Shown: positions 34,629-42,746 of the stretch, one piece after another | Layout of the letters: every line of letters begins with the position of its first letter | How positions within the stretch are numbered: the first letter of the stretch is position 1 | NCBI GenBank assembly: GCA_944383455.1 | Contig: CALWPP010000001.1 | Location: 62,001 to 126,000 of the forward strand | DNA: 64,000 nt | Direction: 5' to 3' | Origin: an uncultured Peptostreptococcaceae bacterium | Lineage (GTDB): Bacteria > Bacillota > Clostridia > Peptostreptococcales > Peptostreptococcaceae | Translations under genes and position numbers: made by a program | Notes under the pieces: model-generated | The model's database searches: none | The model's input: the letters and a program-made list of their open reading frames with translations, nothing else | Told to the model about the DNA's origin: nothing

Positions 34629-35012
34629 TTACTTTCCTGATTTTATTTTTCTATCTACTTCATACCACATATCTCTTATTTCTTCTATAACAGGCAGTAT
34701 ATCTTCTATTATTTTAACGTCCTTATTTATATTAGCTCTTGCTAGTTCAGATTTTATAAAATCATATACATCATATAAATCTTCCATATGTTTATTATTT
34801 CTATCCATAGTTATCATAAGTTCTAAAAATATATCTTGAACTCTAACAAGCTCTTTATGACTTCTTGGTATATTTTTCTCTATTAATGCAAGCCTTGCAA
34901 TTTTAGTATATTTTACAGCTCCATCAACAAGCATTAATAAAAGTTGTTCTTGGGAAGAAATAGTATTTATAGAATTCTTCTTATATGCATTATACGGATT
35001 GCTTGCGTACAT
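34629..35012 (-). CDS. fliS: Flagellin chaperone FliS
   Basis: This 127-residue protein starts MYASNPYNAYKKNSINTISS with QEQLLLMLVDGAVKYTKIAR, the FliS signature. The helical core matches the family through LEDLYDVYDFIKSELARANI-type MEDLYDVYDFIKSELARANI. FliS binds the disordered end of flagellin in the cytoplasm and keeps it export-competent. It also links to FliW in the homeostasis circuit of B. subtilis. Only one fliS copy is seen here; C. difficile has two. Confidence 0.96.
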   Translation of the reverse strand: MYASNPYNAYKKNSINTISSQEQLLLMLVDGAVKYTKIARLALIEKNIPRSHKELVRVQDIFLELMITMDRNNKHMEDLYDVYDFIKSELARANINKDVKIIEDILPVIEEIRDMWYEVDRKIKSGK

Positions 35013-35025
35013 TTTTTACACCTCT

Positions 35026-35238
35026 TTAATCAAAAATTTTAATAGCATCATTTATATTTACTTTGAAATCATTATTTTCATCTTTTACTTTATCATATAC
35101 TTCTTTTCTTAGTATTGTTTTGTTTTTTGGAGCTTCTATTCCTATTTTAATACTATTTTCATCTATTTTAACAACCTTTATTTCAATATCATTTCCAACT
35201 AAAAAACTTTCTTTTTCCTTTCTAGTTAAAACTAACAT
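35026..35238 (-). CDS. csrA: Carbon storage regulator / translational repressor CsrA
   Basis: This 70-residue protein starts [20 protein letters not shown] with [17 protein letters not shown] and LRKEVYDKV, the CsrA RNA-binding fold. Arg near residue 44 (ILRKEVY) is in the known RNA-contact region. It represses flagellin translation in Firmicutes by binding GGA sites in the leader. FliW relieves it. The ATG immediately follows the fliW stop codon, so the two are tightly coupled. A probable target is the fliC leader at 32609-32637. Confidence 0.97.
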   Translation of the reverse strand: MLVLTRKEKESFLVGNDIEIKVVKIDENSIKIGIEAPKNKTILRKEVYDKVKDENNDFKVNINDAIKIFD

Positions 35239-35619
35239 TTATAATCCTTTAGTTATTGGTTCTCTAGTTAAATACTTATCACTTTGGATAATGTATTGAA
35301 TAGCTTGGTTGTTTTTAGTATTTATTAAAATAGGAGCTTTTAAATTTACCGTACTATCTTTTATATATTTTCCAAGTCTTACTAAAACTAATACTAATAC
35401 ATCTTCTGGCTTAGTTATAGAAAGCATATCTATTATTTCATCATTTATATCTACCTCATAATCTTTATATATTACAAATGGCGATATTGCTACAAAACCT
35501 ATATATTCATCATCAATAGATACTAAAGACTTAAACTCATCATGATTTTCTATATCACTTAAAGTAAATTTTTTATACTCTTCAAATCCAGGTAACCCAC
35601 TTTCAAATTCTATTTCCAA
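35239..35619 (-). CDS. fliW: Flagellar assembly factor FliW
   Basis: This 126-residue protein has the FliW marks FESGLPGFEEYKKFTLSDIE, LSITKPEDVLVLVLVRL and TVNLKAPILINTKNNQAIQY. FliW binds flagellin or CsrA in turn, sensing how much unassembled flagellin is in the cytoplasm. Its stop codon is followed directly by the csrA ATG with no base between. It lies 10 bases after flgL. Confidence 0.97.
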   Translation of the reverse strand: MEIEFESGLPGFEEYKKFTLSDIENHDEFKSLVSIDDEYIGFVAISPFVIYKDYEVDINDEIIDMLSITKPEDVLVLVLVRLGKYIKDSTVNLKAPILINTKNNQAIQYIIQSDKYLTREPITKGL

Positions 35620-35629
35620 AATTAGTCAC

Positions 35630-36634
35630 CTACCTTATAAAATCCATTAATGTTGGCTGAATTAATTTTGAGCTTACTTTAAGTGATGCTTGATAAATCA
35701 TCTCAGCAGTAGTGAATTCAACTAATTTTGATGCATAGTCTGTATCTTGCTTTAAAGATAGTACGCTTGTCATTTCAAGTATACTAGATTCATTTAATTC
35801 TTTAACTTTTTCTAACTTTTGTAAATTTGTACCAATTTCCGTTCTTTTATTTACAGTATGTTCAAAAAAAGAATCTAGCTCTGTTTTTAAACCATCATCT
35901 GCAAATAGTAACTTTTCTTTGTTATCTTCAACATCTACTCCATTTGCTATATCATTCATAGTTTGACCTATTTCATTTATAACATCTAAAAAGTTTCTTT
36001 GAGTGGTATCTATTTGACCATTATTATCAAACTGTATACCTAAAACATCAGCAACAGAAAGATTGTAATCTATATCTATATTATCTGATATTTCTATATT
36101 CAGTTTACTTTGTAAATCTTCTGGCTTTATACCATTTGGATTATTATTAGCATCATATAAATTAAGTTCAAGACTAGCTGGAGGACCTTCATTTATTATT
36201 ATTGGAGGTGTTTCAAGCTCTGTTCCACCCATCACATATTTATCTCCATATGCATTATTTAATACATCTCCAAGTTGCTTTATTTTTTCATCAATTTCTT
36301 CTGCTATAGCTTTCATTTCATGATCACCATAAGCACCATTTCCAACTTCAAGTATGGATTTTTTTAGATCATCAAGTATCATTCCAGTCTTATCTAATGT
36401 TGAGTCTGTACTTTCTAACCATCCAGTTACTTCATCTATATTTGAATTATATTTTTCAGTATATCCTATCTCATTTTTAAGGCTCATTATTCTTCTTGCT
36501 TGATATGGGTCATCCGATGCTCTATTTACTATTTTCCCTGTATTTAGTTGCTCATTTAATTTACCCATTCTTTGCATATTTCTTTGAGTTTGGTATATTT
36601 GACTTGATGTTAAGCCAGTATTAGTAACTCTCAT
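35630..36634 (-). CDS. flgL: Hook-filament junction protein FlgL
   Basis: This 334-residue protein starts MRVTNTGLTSSQIYQTQRNM with MGKLNEQLNTGKIVNRASDD, the flagellin-like N-terminus of FlgL. The C-terminus has SVLSLKQDTDYASKLVEFTT then AEMIYQASLKVSSKLIQPTL. It forms the second junction ring between hook and filament. It follows flgK by 11 bases. The FlgL-specific order with flgK and fliW makes the assignment secure over FliC. Confidence 0.95.
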   Translation of the reverse strand: MRVTNTGLTSSQIYQTQRNMQRMGKLNEQLNTGKIVNRASDDPYQARRIMSLKNEIGYTEKYNSNIDEVTGWLESTDSTLDKTGMILDDLKKSILEVGNGAYGDHEMKAIAEEIDEKIKQLGDVLNNAYGDKYVMGGTELETPPIIINEGPPASLELNLYDANNNPNGIKPEDLQSKLNIEISDNIDIDYNLSVADVLGIQFDNNGQIDTTQRNFLDVINEIGQTMNDIANGVDVEDNKEKLLFADDGLKTELDSFFEHTVNKRTEIGTNLQKLEKVKELNESSILEMTSVLSLKQDTDYASKLVEFTTAEMIYQASLKVSSKLIQPTLMDFIR

Positions 36635-36645
36635 TTAACTACCTC

Positions 36646-38253
36646 CTATCTTTTAAGACCATTTATAACAACTTCAAGAAGTGAATCAATCGTTGATATT
36701 ACTTTTGCGCTTGCATTATATGAATGTTGAAATTGTATTAAGTTAACCATTTCCTCATCAAGAGATACCCCAGTTATAGAAAGTCTTGATGATTCTATAC
36801 TATTTAAAACTTTACTTTGATTAGATTCTGCTCTTATAGCTTCTTGAGTTTCATTCCCTAACTTTTGAATTAAATCATTATAAAAATTATTTATAGTTAT
36901 ATGTTTTGGCTGACCATTTTCATCTAGTACTGGTGCACCATTTGAATCTAGTACCGGTACTACTTTTTCATCTTTTAAGTCATACATTTCTTTTGCTATA
37001 TTAACCATTTGATCATGTGGTATTTGACCTAATATATCATGTGCATTATCTGCCACAGAAAGCATAGGATTAGCATCTGGATCAAATATAAATATCTCAT
37101 CATTTATTTGTGGAGTAGTGTTATTTTGTATTATATCATTAACATTTTCTGCTAGATGCTCAGCCATATTCTTCATATTATCAACATATTCATCTATTTT
37201 ATTAAGCATTGTAAAAGAACCTTCAAGTTCTCCAGATGCATCCCTTATATCAATAGTTTGAGTATTTGCAGGAACTGTTATATTGTTTCCTTTTGAGTCT
37301 TGTGCAGTTACTTGCCCCGATCTATCTCCATTAGCATCTAAAGTTACTTCACCAACTCTTTGTCCATTTCTATTAACTAATTCATATCCTGTTATAGCTC
37401 CTGTTGCTGGATCTGTAATAGGTTTATTAGTATCAACTGTACCTACTAATTTACCATCTTTATCATATACTTCTTTAGTCGCTATTTTAAGTGTTGGATT
37501 TCCATTGTTATCTTTTCCTATTATAACTTCTTTTCCAGGCTCCATAGCAGCATCTATAAAGCTCTTCGCTTCATCTGTAGTTACATTCATTCTAAAGCTT
37601 AAATCATCTATTATTCTATCAACTTCATCATATAAATCATTAGGAGTTTTTCCACTTCCCTCAACTAGCTTTATATCTTTTTCTAAAGCTCTTAATCTAT
37701 CTATATTTGAGTTGATTGCACTTAAATTATCTTCTATATCTTTATTTATTTGATCTTTCATACTTTCTAGCTTATTAGTTACACTAGAAATGTTTTGTGC
37801 TAAATATTTTGAGTTTTGAACAACGACATCTATTGATCCAGCATCCCCTGGCCTTTTAGATAACTCATGCCAACTCATATAAAAATCATTATAAGCACTT
37901 GATATAGATGAGTCAGAAGGCTCATTGAATATAGTTTCCATATGTCTTAAATTTTCATATCTTTTAGCTATTTCTCCATATTCATGACTTTCATTTCTAT
38001 ACTGAAAATCATGAAATGAATTTCTAACTCTTACTATATCATTAGCTTGAACACCTTGACCTACTTGACCTGCTCCTAAGTAGCTATTACTTCCTGGATA
38101 ACTATATGCACTCCTTTGACTTTGAACAACTTTTTGTCTAGTATACCCTGGAGTATTCATGTTGTTTATATTATGAGATGTTGTTTGTATATTCATTTGA
38201 CTTACACTCATTCCAGAGTATGATGAGTATAGTGATGATATTAATCCTGGCAT
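36646..38253 (-). CDS. flgK: Hook-filament junction protein FlgK
   Basis: This 535-residue protein has the FlgK start SLYSSYSGMSVSQMNIQTTS with NINNMNTPGYTRQKVVQSQR, and the C-terminal SGVSLDEEMVNLIQFQHSYN-like GVSLDEEMVNLIQFQHSYNA. The middle contains repeated Gly/Asp turns (DKDGKLVGTVDTNKPITDPA) that look like an inserted beta domain at residues about 255-345. FlgK forms the first junction ring on the hook. It is 19 bases downstream of flgN, its likely chaperone. Confidence 0.95.
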   Translation of the reverse strand: MPGLISSLYSSYSGMSVSQMNIQTTSHNINNMNTPGYTRQKVVQSQRSAYSYPGSNSYLGAGQVGQGVQANDIVRVRNSFHDFQYRNESHEYGEIAKRYENLRHMETIFNEPSDSSISSAYNDFYMSWHELSKRPGDAGSIDVVVQNSKYLAQNISSVTNKLESMKDQINKDIEDNLSAINSNIDRLRALEKDIKLVEGSGKTPNDLYDEVDRIIDDLSFRMNVTTDEAKSFIDAAMEPGKEVIIGKDNNGNPTLKIATKEVYDKDGKLVGTVDTNKPITDPATGAITGYELVNRNGQRVGEVTLDANGDRSGQVTAQDSKGNNITVPANTQTIDIRDASGELEGSFTMLNKIDEYVDNMKNMAEHLAENVNDIIQNNTTPQINDEIFIFDPDANPMLSVADNAHDILGQIPHDQMVNIAKEMYDLKDEKVVPVLDSNGAPVLDENGQPKHITINNFYNDLIQKLGNETQEAIRAESNQSKVLNSIESSRLSITGVSLDEEMVNLIQFQHSYNASAKVISTIDSLLEVVINGLKR

Positions 38254-38272
38254 ATTTCTCCCTCCAATAAGT

Positions 38273-38689
38273 CTATTTTCTCATTTGACCATACGCGTTA
38301 TAAGTTTGGTTTGGTCTGTTTGGATTTAACATATTTATCATTTTCTTTGTAAAAAAAATTTTATTTTTTATTAATTCTTCATTAGCTTCTTTTTGTATTT
38401 GTATATCTCTAAGGATAACTTGTATCTCATCATATGCTTTTATTAGTAACTCATCTTCTGTTTTATTTATGATTTCACCAACTTTGGCTTCGTTACCCAT
38501 TATTTTTCTTCTTTCAATTTCTGATTTTGCTATTTTTTTAGATATTTCGTCTAAATCTCTTGCCACTTTATCAACTTTCATAACATCTTGATCTAAAATA
38601 TATTCATATTGATTATCAAGAAATTCAAGTAGTTTTTTCAAAAGATTTTTCTCTTCAAAAATGATTGCTTTTATATCAGAAACACTCAT
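38273..38689 (-). CDS. flgN: FlgN-family flagellar chaperone
   Basis: This 138-residue helical protein fits the FlgN pattern: MSVSDIKAIIFEEKNLLKKL, LDNQYEYILDQDVMKVDKVA, RDLDEISKKIAKSEIERRKI and a second helical half ending in a polar tail (NPNRPNQTYNAYGQMRK). FlgN binds FlgK and FlgL before export. It lies immediately upstream of flgK in transcription order. A clear Shine-Dalgarno (GGAGGG) precedes the ATG. Confidence 0.88.
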   Translation of the reverse strand: MSVSDIKAIIFEEKNLLKKLLEFLDNQYEYILDQDVMKVDKVARDLDEISKKIAKSEIERRKIMGNEAKVGEIINKTEDELLIKAYDEIQVILRDIQIQKEANEELIKNKIFFTKKMINMLNPNRPNQTYNAYGQMRK

Positions 38690-38706
38690 AATATCCCTCC
38701 TAAATG

Positions 38707-39015
38707 TTAATCTAATTTTACACTTGACAGTCTAATCGCTAATTTATTATCTATTATTATACTCTCTCCACTAGCAATTCTTTTTCCATTAACATTTATA
38801 TCAAGACCTTCTTCAACATGTTTATCAAGGACTATTACATCGCCCTCTTTAAAATTTATTATTCGACCTATTTTTTCTTTTGTTGAGCCCATTTCAACAC
38901 TTATCTCTAGTCTTGATTGCATAACGTCTTCAACAGCATTTATTTCTTCTCTTTCTCCTTGTATTAACTGTTCAAACTGAGCTTCATAAATAGTTTCATT
39001 ATTTTGTTTTGACAT
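38707..39015 (-). CDS. fliN: SpoA-domain FliN-like flagellar switch protein
   Basis: This 102-residue protein is a short N-terminal stretch plus one SpoA/FliN surface-presentation domain: LEISVEMGSTKEKIGRIINF, KEGDVIVLDKHVEEGLDINV, NGKRIASGESIIIDNKLAIR. FliN builds the bottom of the C ring and binds CheC/FliY-type partners. This copy sits in the late operon with yaaR and flgN, as in C. difficile, not with fliM. A second FliN/FliY may exist elsewhere. It may serve as a dedicated partner of FliM; that is inference. Confidence 0.88.
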   Translation of the reverse strand: MSKQNNETIYEAQFEQLIQGEREEINAVEDVMQSRLEISVEMGSTKEKIGRIINFKEGDVIVLDKHVEEGLDINVNGKRIASGESIIIDNKLAIRLSSVKLD

Positions 39016-39029
39016 TTTCTACCTCCTCT

Positions 39030-39452
39030 TTAAAGATACAAATCTATTAAAAGACCATTTATTTCTTCAACTTTTGATGCTACATCTATATTCTCTTTTT
39101 GTTCATACAAAAATTCTCTGGTCATATCTTCTAACTTTTCATTTACAGTTTTAACTGTCGTAAAGTAGTTTCCTTCCCAAAAACTCGTATTTTTATTTAT
39201 ACTATAAGCATATTCAACCACTGATTTTAAATATCCCTTTATAGCCTTTTTATAATTCAAAACATCCGAATAATTTTGAGTTTGAGATAATCTCTCTCCT
39301 ATTTTTCTTATATCTTTTAAATAATCATCTAATTCTTCCTTAGTTTTACTTTTATGAGCTTGACTAAAACTTTGGTCAAACCCATTTTTCCCCTTATTAA
39401 CTTTTGTTTCTATATTAATACCTTTATTTGAATTTATATTTTGAACTCTCAT
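39030..39452 (-). CDS. YaaR-family (DUF327) protein
   Basis: This 140-residue protein matches the YaaR/DUF327 pattern: KEELDDYLKDIRKIGERLSQ, VLNYKKAIKGYLKSVVEYAY and the C-terminal VASKVEEINGLLIDLYL. Its role is not known. In several Firmicutes such a gene is near flagellar or tmk/holB genes. Here it is the first gene of the late flagellar operon, with a sigma-28-type promoter about 30 bases upstream. That points to a role in late flagellar assembly. Confidence 0.8.
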   Translation of the reverse strand: MRVQNINSNKGINIETKVNKGKNGFDQSFSQAHKSKTKEELDDYLKDIRKIGERLSQTQNYSDVLNYKKAIKGYLKSVVEYAYSINKNTSFWEGNYFTTVKTVNEKLEDMTREFLYEQKENIDVASKVEEINGLLIDLYL

Positions 39453-39482
39453 TTTTTACCTCTGGTTTAATTATATAAAATC

Positions 39483-39509
39483 TATACGGATAATTTGATA
39501 TTCACTTAA
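39483..39509 (-). promoter_or_regulatory. Sigma-28-type promoter of the late flagellar operon
   Basis: Minus strand reads TTAA (39509-39506), 15 bases, TCCGTATA (39490-39483). Spacing equals that of the other sigma-28-type sites in the window, with one mismatch in the -35. It lies about 31 bases before the yaaR-family start codon. Confidence 0.5.
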
Positions 39510-39532
39510 GTTTTGGCAGATTAAATACAAAT

Positions 39533-39565
39533 AAAATCTTGGTAAAATCATTTTACCAAGATTTT
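39533..39565 (-). terminator. Intrinsic terminator of cheV
   Basis: AATCTTGGTAAAA pairs with TTTTACCAAGATT around a 3-base loop (39534-39564). On the minus strand it is followed by TTTATTTG. It separates cheV from the yaaR operon promoter. Confidence 0.88.
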
Positions 39566-39613
39566 TATAAAATTTAAATATTAAAATAAATAACAATCTA
39601 GTAACTTTTTGGG

Positions 39614-40534
39614 TTATCTTATAAATTTATCTATAAGAGCAACAAGCTCAGCAATTTCTGGCTTAGTTATTTGAGCATCCGCTCCAAGTTCTTCACCCTT
39701 TCTTCTCATCTCGTCACTTATTAAAGATGAAAATAGAATAAGTGGTAGATGATTAAGAATTGGGTCTTCTTTTACTAATTTAGTAAGTCTATGACCATCC
39801 ATTAAAGGCATTTCTATATCAGAAACTATACAAGCAACATGTTCTTCTATATTCTCCCCAGAGTCTTTAATTTCTTGAAGGAAGTTCCATGCTTCTTGAC
39901 CATTATCTGTTCTTATTACATTTTTATATCCTGCTCCGTGTAGACAGTCTATTATAAGTTTTGCAAGAAGCATAGAGTCTTCTGCAACTAATATAGGCTT
40001 ATCACAATCCTTACGTTCTCCCATTTTTTCAATTGATTCATATTGTATACTAGACTCTGGACTAACTTCTGCAACTATTTTTTCAAAGTCAAGTATAGTT
40101 ATAAGTCTATTTGAAAATTCAGCTATACCAGTAGCAGCTCCTTCATCTCCTCCGTATATAACTCTATTTGGCTTTTTAATATTTTCCCAAGAAACACGTG
40201 CTATACCTATAACTCTATCAACTCTAAATGCAAAGTTTAATTTATTAAAATGAGTTGCTATAAATATGGACTTTTCATCATTTTCTCTTTCTATACCTAA
40301 ATATCTTGCTAAATCTATAACAGTAATAATCTCATCTCTTGGCTTAAAAATACCCTCTACCATTTCATGAGAGTTTGGCATTTTTTTTACCTCATCAACT
40401 ATCATTATCTCACGTACTTTAGCGACATTTATACCAAATGTTTCTCCAGCTATAACAAACTCCATTAATTCAAGCTCATTAGTACCAGATTCAAGAAGTA
40501 TCTTTGTCTTACCTTGATTTTCAGAAAAACTCAT
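39614..40534 (-). CDS. cheV: Chemotaxis coupling protein CheV (CheW-receiver fusion)
   Basis: This 306-residue protein has a CheW-like domain (residues about 20-160: LELMEFVIAGETFGINVAKV, IITVIDLARYLGI) and a C-terminal receiver (about 177-306). The receiver has the acidic pair LVAEDSMLLAKLII and the phosphoacceptor Asp in ACIVSDIEMPLMDGHRLT. CheV couples receptors to CheA and adapts through phosphorylation. It is monocistronic between a promoter at 40699-40727 and a terminator at 39533-39565. Confidence 0.95.
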   Translation of the reverse strand: MSFSENQGKTKILLESGTNELELMEFVIAGETFGINVAKVREIMIVDEVKKMPNSHEMVEGIFKPRDEIITVIDLARYLGIERENDEKSIFIATHFNKLNFAFRVDRVIGIARVSWENIKKPNRVIYGGDEGAATGIAEFSNRLITILDFEKIVAEVSPESSIQYESIEKMGERKDCDKPILVAEDSMLLAKLIIDCLHGAGYKNVIRTDNGQEAWNFLQEIKDSGENIEEHVACIVSDIEMPLMDGHRLTKLVKEDPILNHLPLILFSSLISDEMRRKGEELGADAQITKPEIAELVALIDKFIR

Positions 40535-40698
40535 ATCCTCTCAAGCCTCCTAATATTACTTATACTTTTAAAAATTATCTACTACTTTATAGTAATGTAT
40601 ATTTTGAGCATTTTCAACAATTAAATATTACTTGTTAAAACTTTTATTATAATTAGTATAAATTAAAATAACATCACATAACAATTCTTATGATATAT

Positions 40699-40727
40699 AT
40701 TTTACATTCCAGTATAAAATTTTTCAA
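40699..40727 (-). promoter_or_regulatory. Sigma-A-type promoter of cheV
   Basis: Minus strand reads TTGAAA (40727-40722), 17 bases, TAAAAT (40704-40699). A second possible start lies further up: TTGACA (40786-40781), 17 bases, TAAAAA (40763-40758). Confidence 0.6.
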
Positions 40728-40810
40728 ATGTAATTTAATATACTATGTACTTTTTTTTTTTTATGTGATAGAATTGAGATTGTCAAAAATTTTAACCGGG
40801 GGTGCGTTAT

Positions 40811-41632
40811 TTGAGAATAAATAATTTAAGTTCTCTGGACTACACTAGCTTATTAGGAAATAATAATAACTCTAGTAGTTCATTATTGTTTGAAACTTTA
40901 ATCAATAACTTATCAAATAATACTCAAAACATTAATAATACTTCTTGTTGTAATCATAGTTCTAGCTTAGATTCACTAGATAATCTATTAAATATAGGAA
41001 ATGTAGACTTAAATATCGGAAAAGTTAGTGTTGATACATCAAAAAATACAGTTAGTATGACTGATTTAGATATAAATTACTTAGGAAGAAATATAAAAAT
41101 CGATAATTTAGTTATAAATAATTTAGAAAGTAACAACACATCAAATAAAACAGATAATAATACATCATTAGAAGAAGATAATGAAACTATAACCACTACA
41201 AATCAAACGGTAACTACTGAAAATGTTTCATCAAATACAAATAGAGAAATTGACTCTAAAATAAATAATGCAATAAATCTAGCAAAAAAACAACTTGGAA
41301 AAGATTATGTGTGGGGTGCAAATGGCCCTGATACTTTTGACTGTTCTGGTTTTACTAAATATATCTATAAAGAAACATTTGGAATAGATATACCTAGAGT
41401 ATCTTATGACCAAGCTGAGTTTGGTAAAGAAGTTTCTAAAAATGAGCTAAAGCCTGGTGATTTAGTGTTTTTTGACACTATGAACAAAGGAAGAGTTTCT
41501 CATGTTGGAATTTATATAGGAAATAATGAGTTTATACATGCTGCAAATTCTAAACAAGGTGTTATAACTTCATCTTTAAGTGGGAAATACGAAGATAAAT
41601 ATATAACGGCTAGAAGACCTTACGAAAAATAA
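40811..41632 (+). CDS. NlpC/P60 endopeptidase, signal-less, flagellar-locus type
   Basis: This protein of about 273 residues is the second plus-strand gene. The C-terminal NlpC/P60 domain (about 155-273) has LGKDYVWGANGPDTFDCSGF (catalytic Cys), NELKPGDLVFFDT and RVSHVGIYIGNNEFIHAANS (catalytic His). It would cleave peptide stems in the wall. The N-terminus (MRINNLSSLDYTSLLGNNNN) has no signal peptide and resembles the start style of the lytic transglycosylase at 11042. TTG at 40811 is chosen because GGGGGTG, 6 bases upstream, is the Shine-Dalgarno; a GTG at 40802 would sit within it. Export by the flagellar apparatus is inferred. Confidence 0.85.
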   Translation: MRINNLSSLDYTSLLGNNNNSSSSLLFETLINNLSNNTQNINNTSCCNHSSSLDSLDNLLNIGNVDLNIGKVSVDTSKNTVSMTDLDINYLGRNIKIDNLVINNLESNNTSNKTDNNTSLEEDNETITTTNQTVTTENVSSNTNREIDSKINNAINLAKKQLGKDYVWGANGPDTFDCSGFTKYIYKETFGIDIPRVSYDQAEFGKEVSKNELKPGDLVFFDTMNKGRVSHVGIYIGNNEFIHAANSKQGVITSSLSGKYEDKYITARRPYEK

Positions 41633-41657
41633 AGAGCTATCTTTTGATAGCTCTTTT
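41631..41657. terminator. Bidirectional terminator between NlpC/P60 gene and unknown gene
   Basis: AAGAGCTATC (41632-41641) pairs with GATAGCTCTT (41646-41655) with a 4-base loop. T runs follow on both strands. It serves convergent genes ending at 41632 and 41659. Confidence 0.88.
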
Positions 41658-41658
41658 T

Positions 41659-42243
41659 CTACGCTAGTGCATCAATTAAAACTCCCGGTTCCATATCAAG
41701 TTTTATATTGTTAAATCTTTCAATTTTACCAGCTTTCTCTACTGAATTTTTTGCATTTTCTATTGATGCCATGTTCATTCTAACAACAAAATCTGATATT
41801 AGTCCTTTTTGAGACTGCTTTGAAATATTTTCCATAGCATTTAATATCATTTTTTGAGATTCTTCCTCATCCTTTGCATTTTTTAAGTTATTTTTTAGTT
41901 CTTCACCTTGTTCTCTAACAAACTCAGCATACTTTTTCATTTTTGGATATCTATTACTTAAATACTCATCCTCTTCTTTTGATAGTTTTTCTCCTAATGC
42001 TAGTTTCATAGCCATATCGTTTGGAGTTTGAGGTCTTTCTTGTTGATTTTTTAGCTGTTTATTACTTTTTTTATTTTCATAAGGCTCATCTAAAACTTGA
42101 TATTCTTCTTTGTTAGTTTCATTTATATTTATACCATTTCCTATTTTTTCTTGAAATCTTCTTATTTCATCAGTAGGTGCCATCATGCTTTTATGTTTAG
42201 TGTGATTTACACTGTAAATACTTGATGTTACATATGAAATCAA
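41659..42243 (-). CDS. Unknown protein in flagellar/chemotaxis region
   Basis: I do not recognise a family for this protein of about 194 residues. After a Ser/Tyr-rich start (ISYVTSSIYSVNHTKHKSMM) comes a polar, probably disordered part. A helical region follows (LALGEKLSKEEDEYLSNRYP, MKKYAEFVREQGEELKNNLK), then a C-terminal helical domain (ISDFVVRMNMASIENAKNSV, VLIDALA). There is no signal peptide. GGAGGTG precedes a TTG at 42243, which is more likely than a start at 42258. The -10-like TCCGAATA upstream (42311-42318) resembles the sigma-28 sites, but no good -35 is present. A flagellar accessory role is inferred from context. Confidence 0.65.
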   Translation of the reverse strand: MISYVTSSIYSVNHTKHKSMMAPTDEIRRFQEKIGNGININETNKEEYQVLDEPYENKKSNKQLKNQQERPQTPNDMAMKLALGEKLSKEEDEYLSNRYPKMKKYAEFVREQGEELKNNLKNAKDEEESQKMILNAMENISKQSQKGLISDFVVRMNMASIENAKNSVEKAGKIERFNNIKLDMEPGVLIDALA

Positions 42244-42335
42244 AAAAATCACCTCCAATAATTTAAAAAATAAATTTAATTATTTTATATTAATATATGT
42301 ATATTTTAATTATTCGGATAAAAATAAAAAATATA

Positions 42336-42369
42336 ACTAAAAAATCCTATGAACAAGTCATAGGATTTT
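42336..42369 (-). terminator. Intrinsic terminator of the che operon
   Basis: AAAATCCTATGA (42369-42358, minus strand) pairs with TCATAGGATTTT (42352-42341) around a 5-base loop, ending in T residues. It lies directly after the cheY stop codon. Confidence 0.88.
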
Positions 42370-42371
42370 TA

Positions 42372-42728
42372 TTATAATTTAGATAACTCTGCAACTATTA
42401 TATCTTCTTTGAAAGGCTTTACTATAAATCCTTTAGCACCACTTGTTATAGCATCTTTCATCATAGCCTCTTGACCAAGTGCAGATACCATTATTACAGT
42501 AGCATTAGGATCCATTCCTATTATTTCTTTTAAAGCTTCAAGCCCTGTTTTTTCTGGCATTGTTATGTCCATAGTAACTATATCAGGCTTTAACTCTTGA
42601 TATTTAGCTACTGCTTCATTTCCGTTACCAGCTTCTCCAACAACCTCAAAACCATGTTTTGTTATCATATTTTTTATAGACATACGCATAAATGCAGCAT
42701 CATCAACTACTAAAACTTTTTTACTCAT
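42372..42728 (-). CDS. cheY: Chemotaxis response regulator CheY
   Basis: This 118-residue stand-alone receiver has the acidic pair VVDDAAFMRMSIK, phosphoacceptor Asp54 in PDIVTMDITMPEKTGLEALK, the Thr/Ser in MVSALGQEA, and the Lys in GFIVKPFKED. CheY-P signals to the flagellar switch. It is the last gene of the che operon, 18 bases after cheR, and ends at a terminator. Confidence 0.96.
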   Translation of the reverse strand: MSKKVLVVDDAAFMRMSIKNMITKHGFEVVGEAGNGNEAVAKYQELKPDIVTMDITMPEKTGLEALKEIIGMDPNATVIMVSALGQEAMMKDAITSGAKGFIVKPFKEDIIVAELSKL

Positions 42729-42746
42729 ACTTATTCCTCCACAATT

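Noticed and set aside
37283..37753. 156-codon plus-strand open frame opposite flgK
   Set aside because: It is the reverse-strand shadow of a clearly coding gene, with no Shine-Dalgarno and Ser/Pro/Leu-rich composition.
42311..42337. Sigma-28 promoter for the unknown gene at 41659-42243
   Set aside because: The -10-like TCCGAATA is present but the -35 position reads GTTA, so it was not called as a feature.
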